Assembly (NCBI GenBank): GCA_024195585.1
Contig: SWBL01000107.1
Coordinates: 82,262-146,261 of the forward strand
Length of the DNA: 64,000 bases
From: Aureobasidium sp. EXF-3400
Lineage: Eukaryota > Ascomycota > Dothideomycetes > Dothideales > Saccotheciaceae
Direction: 5' to 3'
Under the pieces are notes generated by a model. The model was given only the letters and a program-made list of their open reading frames with translations. It made no database searches and was not told where the DNA came from. Positions 59,331 through 64,000 of this stretch are shown one piece after another. The first letter of the stretch is position 1. Each line of letters opens with the position of its first letter. The position numbers and the translations under genes were made by a program.

Positions 59331-61014
59331 CTCAAGTTGCAAACCTCGATGGAGTGTAGTTGATGATAGACGAAGTGATGACTTCTCAAAAACAAAGTTG
59401 GCAGCAATGTGCAAGGCGGGATGGGGTCTGATGGTGGCCAAGCGCTAGGTTGTTGAGGTACGAAGCGGTGATAGTGATGCGGACGAGAATGCAAACAACA
59501 AAGCGCACGCGAAACGCAGCGGAGCGTTGAGTATGTGTTGACTGCACGCACTGGGAAAGCGCAATCTTGCAACAAGTTGACCCTCCTGAGTAATGCTGAA
59601 CAAGACAGCACAGCGTTGTTTGAGACCAAGATCGTCTTGCGGTGAGAGAGCAGATCCAAGAGGGAGCGTTGATAGGTAGTGCGAGAAAGCGAACTTGATA
59701 GAGTGTATGCGACTTGCGGCGCAGCGTTGTGTGAAGTCTGGGGTGGCGTGCCTGGGAGAGTACAAAACCAAACTGACCTGAGCGCTGTGAGCCGCGCTGT
59801 TAGAGGTAGAGATGGAAAAGCCTACGCGACTTACAGCACAGCGTGGAACAAGATCTTTACTGTCTCGTTGAGGGAAACTGTGTTTCTATCCGGAGAAGTC
59901 CTGAAGAGTGATGCTGGTTGAAGCAAAGGCAATGAAACGTGCACGAGTTGCGACGCAGCGTGATACCAGATGATGACTGGTCAATCTGAGAAAGTGCAGA
60001 TTGCCACTGAGAGGGTTGAGTGCGAACGCCGAGCGAGAGAAGCGTGCGCGAAGTGCGGCGGAGCAACAATCTGCGGCGGCTGTTATGATCGGGGCACTTG
60101 CACACAGCAGTTTTGCCTCATGAGCCTCCACTCACTTCATTGCCGGGCCTGAGGTGTCATAAACGATTAAAACCATATGTTCCCCATCCAAAGTCACTTA
60201 GTCTAGTGGTCAGAGCGATCACTCTCGAAGTTCAATTTGCTGACCAAATCCAGACACCAACAATTGCTAATGACCACAGTTCAACTCTCAGCGGCATCGT
60301 TACTGACCTTCAGTTCGCAGATTTCTCAACCGGCAAGAGGGTCAGACTCGTGGTGAGGGTGCAAATCTTGCCAGAGGTGAAAGTCCTCAAGCAACGTCTG
60401 GGTGAAGGGGCGCCCGTGGAAAGGATCGTTACAAACACCTTCAGGCGGGATGGTAAAAGATCTGAGAGCAAATGGGCGGGGCTAGCAATAGGGCGGAACA
60501 TCGACTGCAGCAGATGGCTTTCCGGTAAGTGAGCTTCCCTTGACCAGTGGACGAGTGACTTTCTTTTTGCTTTGGCAACGCAAGAAATGAGACGAAAGCA
60601 GATTGAAACGAGCAACGATGATAAATGGAGGTTCGTTACGGATGGTCGTGAGATTTGAGAAATTATCTTTCTGCTTTCCCTTGCTTCAGTATATCAAGTC
60701 TTCTGCTTGCACATGTTGTGCCTTTGCTTTGCGGTCTGTTTAAGTTGTGAAGATTTCAACCTTGCCACGGGCACGATCTCGTGTGTATGATAAGCTGCAT
60801 GCCGATAAGATATCAGGTGCTGTAGCCTGGAAGAGCATCATTCCGGGGACTTTGGTGCTTCGTCGCTCCAGCCTTTATCATCTGAGAGTACTGGAGAGTG
60901 TATTTGACCCGGAAGAAGATGATCACAGCGTCGTCTGATTCATCTGTCGGAACATGGCATCCTGCTCGGATGGGAGTAGTTTGTTGGTGACTTTGGACGT
61001 CCATCAGTACATTT
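59331..61014. other. 1.7-kb region upstream of the array, repetitive, no supported gene
   Basis: A degenerate motif (GCGACTTGCGGCGCAGCGTT and variants) recurs at about 59708, 59826, 59942 and 60048, spaced 106-118 bp. Long open frames on both strands (for example 60098-60532 plus, 59243-59659 minus) lack ATG starts or recognisable motifs. A tRNA-like D-arm (TTAGTCTAGTGGTCA near 60200) has no matching remainder. Confidence 0.4.
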
Positions 61015-61894
61015 TCAAGCAGCACCACTGTCCTTGGCAAGGGCCTGAGCATGCTGGGCTTTGAGCGCTGCGATACGCTCATCCACAAGAGCAATTTCTG
61101 CTTCGAGCTTGAGTTGCCTCTCACGCAGCATGTCCTCATACTCGCCGTCCTTGAGAACTGTAACAGGCATCCACTTCAGGCTAGCGAACCTCTGCCAAAA
61201 GTTCAATTGCGGCTCATCAGATGCTGGAAGTTCGGTCTTGTCGTATGAGTTGGAGACAGTCTGTCCAAGGAAGCCGAAAAGCGAGAACATAATGGCTCCT
61301 GGAATGACATTGCGAGGACCACCTGTGACGGTGAGTCGACTATAAGGACAAAGACAACAGACGGCACTTACGGGTGAGAAGACCAACGCCGCTGCCAGCC
61401 ACGCCACCAGCGATTGTGCTGGCAGAGACCTTATCGCTCTTCGTCAAGCCCTTACCAGTGTCCCATGCTTGGAAGATGAAGCTCCTTGTACCTGAAAAGA
61501 TCAGTACGACGTCAACTTGAGCTGACATGAACTCACCCCAATATGTTGTGCCCAAGCCGAACCACTGAATGCCAGAGCCAAGACCAAATAGAAGAGGGGG
61601 AGAATTTCTAATGACACCAGCAACACTACCAGTGACAAAGCCAGCTGCTCCTGCAGAGTGTGTTAGGATTGAGAAGTCAGGTAGGGAGTGGTTGTTGAGA
61701 TATGATCAGTAAGCATGACTGCCGAAGTCACGATGCTCGAACAGGGAAGGAGCCGGTCAACATTTTATTTTGTGGCTTGAGATTCGGAGAAGGAAGGAAA
61801 CACGAGTCTACTTACCAGAAGAAGCCCCAATCTTGAGAGCAGGCCCAATAATTGACTCGGCTTGCGGCGACCGAGCTGCCTGATTGCGATCCAT
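61015..61894 (-). CDS. Tim17/Tim22/Tim23-type mitochondrial membrane protein
   Basis: Four exons: 61894-61816, 61650-61537, 61491-61372 and 61322-61015, giving 206 residues; introns are 165, 45 and 49 bp. Glycine-rich membrane segments are typical of the Tim17 superfamily: GASSGAAGFVTGSVAGVIRN, LLFGLGSGIQWFGLGTTYWG, ASTIAGGVAGSGVGLLTRGG and IPGAIMFSLFGFLGQTVSNS. No presequence is seen, as usual for this family. The C-terminal 80 residues form a soluble charged helix (EDMLRERQLKLEAEIALVDE). It is not an obvious Tim17, Tim22 or Tim23 itself; a TIMMDC1-like complex I assembly factor or another family member is possible. Inner mitochondrial membrane location is inferred. Confidence 0.72.
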
Positions 61895-62147
61895 TCTGGT
61901 TGGATATACTTGAATAAAAACTGGTCAGGAGTCCAAGGAAGGAGCAGAGGTCGGAAATCAAGGTCGGACGTTGCCTTGTCCGGGCTAGTGTCTTGGCGAA
62001 GAAGTTCAGCGCCCCAGCGTTGATCAGCGAAAGCGAGAGGGACTTGGATATTCTATTCGCACTGCATCTCGTGCATTCATAACCAAAGACACAAACCCAG
62101 AATTACACGCGCACACTCGACAGCGCGTCCCCAATCACTCCGCAATC
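61895..62147. promoter_or_regulatory. Divergent promoter region, Tim17-like gene / eIF4B
   Basis: 253 bp between two start codons on opposite strands. No clear TATA element. Confidence 0.45.
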
Positions 62148-64000
62148 ATGGGTTAGTCACATACGGTCGGCGCAATCTACACGCACATGCCGAGAAGGAC
62201 GATGCGGTTTGCGGCGACAGGCAAAAAAAGTCCATGACCGCTGACACGGCCGCAACGTAGCACCCAAGAAATCGCAACAGCAGAAGTTGTCGCTCGGCGA
62301 CTTCTTGAACGACCAGTGTATGCGCTACTTGATCCACCACAGTCGCAAAGACATTCATGGCTGAAATTTCACAGCGCTCGGCTCATGGGCCGATGAGATG
62401 GAAACCGCCCCTCTTCCTGGTACGTCAACATGCGCGTGCTCACAAAGGCGAACACGACTAACACGGAACAGCTTGTATGTCTTGTTCAACCCGCACCTAA
62501 CTCAACCCGAAAGAACGACCGCCTAACTCCATCATCAGCCACTCCCTACCAATCTTCCCGCACCAACACTTCTTCCGGCGGCTGGGGTGCCTCTTCCCGC
62601 GCCGCTGCCCCCGCCGGCGATGACGCCTCTGCTGGTGGCTTCCGCGGTAAGACAACATGCGCATGTGAATTCATACACGGGCTTACACGCTGCCTACAGA
62701 CCGTACCGCTGGTTATGCCGTTCGTGAGCAGCTTCCTCTTCCCGACAAGCCCCCGTACACTGCCCACCTTGGCAACCTTTCTTTCGAAGTCACCGAGGCC
62801 GATGTCCGCGATTTCCTCGACGGATGCGAGGTTACCAGCGTTCGCATCGTTGAGGACAAGATGGACCGCAGACCCAAGGGTTTCGGCTATGTCGAGTTCG
62901 GTACCGTCGACGGCCTGAAGAAGGCTCTTACTCTCAGCGAGACTCAGTTCCAGGGCAGAAACATCCGCATCAGCGTTGCCGACCCACGTAAGTCCTGGAG
63001 GTCTCATCTTTGCGCCTATCTTACTCACAACATCTCTAGCCAAGGACCGTGAACCTCAGCGCGAGCTGAACGACTGGACCCGCAAGGGCCCTCTTCCCGA
63101 TCTCCCTGGACAGCGTGACGGTGGTATGCGCCGTGGTATGGGTGACAGAGCTGGTAGCTTCAGACAAGGACCCCCTGAGGGCGTTGACTCCAAGCCCCGC
63201 GACTTCGGCAACTGGGAGAGAAAGGGTCCTCTTGCCCCTGCTGAGCCCAGACCTATGGGTGAGCGCAGAGAATCCAACTTCAACAGAGAACCCAGAGAGC
63301 CCAGAGCCGCTCCTCAGTGGGGCGAGGGCGCTGCCGACCGCGCTTCCGGATTCAGCGAGAGACCTCCCAGACCCGAGAGACAGCCCACTGCTGCAGACAT
63401 GGACGACAAGTGGAGATCCAGAATGAAGCCCGACTCACCCGCTGCTTCCCCCGATGCCAGCACTCCTACATCGCCTTCAGCACCTGCACAGAGACCCAGA
63501 CTCAACCTCGCAAAGCGTACCGTTTCCGAGGCACCTGCCGAGAACAACGCCGCAGCTTCATCCAAGGCATCACCTTTCGGTGCCGCCCGCCCCATCGACA
63601 CTTCCGCAAGAGAGCAGGAGATTGAGGAGAAGCGCCAGCTGGCTATCCGTGAGAAGAAGGAGGCAGACGACAAGGCTCGTGAGGAGAAGCGTGCTAAGGA
63701 GGCCGCATCCAAGGCCGAGAAGGGCGAGAAGGGCGAGAAGAAGGAGGGCGAGGATAGCAAACAATACGAGATCCTTCGCCGCATGGATGAGGGCGATGAG
63801 AATGACAAGGAGGGTGTTGATGCCGATGCTGAGGGCACCATTACCGACGACAAGCAAGTGAAGCCTCAAGAAATCACACGCGAGGTGCCAGCCAAGGCCG
63901 CCGACTCATGGAGAAAGACCGAGGAGCCTCAGACAACAGCCGAGACCATGGAGGACGATGGCTGGTCCACCGTCTCGGCCAAGACTAAGAACTTCAACCG
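62148..64000 (+). CDS. TIF3: Translation initiation factor eIF4B, 3' end beyond window
   Basis: Exons are 62148-62151 (4 nt), 62261-62317, 62375-62419, 62539-62646, 62700-62987 and 63040 to the right edge. The spliced start is MAPKKSQQQKLSLGDFLNDQ, then SLGSWADEMETAPLP, the standard fungal eIF4B N-terminus, which fixes the small exons. One RRM follows (about 86-160) with YTAHLGNLSFEVTEADVRDF and the RNP-1-like KGFGYVEF. Next are repeated glycine/arginine/aspartate-rich units (WTRKGPLPDLPGQR, NWERKGPLAP), typical of the yeast Tif3 repeats, then a Ser/Pro-rich region and a lysine/glutamate-rich helix (EEKRQLAIREKKEADDK). eIF4B stimulates the eIF4A helicase during ribosome recruitment. The first intron donor is GTTAGT. 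Confidence 0.92.

Noticed and set aside
59243..59659. 138-codon minus-strand frame overlapping array copy 8
   Set aside because: It runs through the intron and first exon of copy 8 in another frame and lacks family motifs.
60175..60250. tRNA-like D-arm (TTAGTCTAGTGGTCAGAGC)
   Set aside because: No acceptor-stem complement, anticodon stem or T-loop can be found downstream.
60098..60532. 144-codon plus-strand open frame
   Set aside because: It starts with TTG, has low-quality composition and lies in a repetitive region.

Overview
The window is nuclear DNA from a filamentous ascomycete (Pezizomycotina). The signs are short introns of about 45-75 bp with GTRNGT donors, CTRAC-like branch points and YAG acceptors, dense genes on both strands, and ascomycete-type products (COMPASS Shg1, GT71 mannosyltransferase, GPI-anchored Ser/Thr-rich protein). 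A Dothideomycete is my best guess, but the sequence alone does not fix the class. I see no transposon, CRISPR array, rRNA or convincing tRNA. Exon boundaries were read by eye and checked for frame; they have not been tested against transcripts.

Layout. 1-4.5 kb: DNA ligase 4 (minus, cut by the left edge), divergent from an Irs4/Tax4-type EH-domain protein. 5.1-15.3 kb: five tandem, same-strand, diverged F-box-like paralogs. 16.4-21.4 kb: an MFS transporter and an intracellular GH78 alpha-L-rhamnosidase, plausibly a rhamnoside uptake and hydrolysis pair. 21.4-31.5 kb: two small hypothetical genes, a GT71 alpha-1,3-mannosyltransferase, a Pmp3-family membrane protein with an unexplained in-frame TAG followed by 152 open codons, a hypothetical protein, and a U-box cyclophilin (PPIL2/Cyp60). 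31.6-40.7 kb: a possible small membrane protein, eIF2B-delta (Gcd2), a 70-residue protein built of four 14-residue repeats, a hypothetical gene with a truncated tandem copy, a histidine-phosphatase protein and a NOPCHAP1/DUF4598-like protein. 42.4-51.3 kb: a GPI-type cell-surface protein, sulfite oxidase, a CofD/YvcK-like protein, a small complex I subunit and a Shg1-type COMPASS subunit with a very long charged tail. 61.0-64.0 kb: a Tim17-type mitochondrial membrane protein and the 5' part of eIF4B.

The most unusual region is 51.8-59.3 kb. It is a head-to-tail array of eight copies of a small (about 87-120 residue) protein family that I do not recognise, all on the minus strand. Every copy has one phase-1 intron; in the six intact copies it falls exactly after a 37-nt first exon. 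Intact copies begin with a variant of MSEIMxLRTQI, and all eight end with a Gx(T/S)PEEAYxxLL-like helix. Two copies look damaged at the 5' end: one has lost the usual start, with its intron open and in frame, and one has a frameshifted first exon. Three 115-bp repeats sit just past the stop of the last copy. This array, the F-box array and the 14-residue-repeat protein are the best candidates for undescribed biology. The rest is mostly conserved housekeeping: DNA repair, translation, protein folding, glycosylation, respiration and sulfur metabolism.
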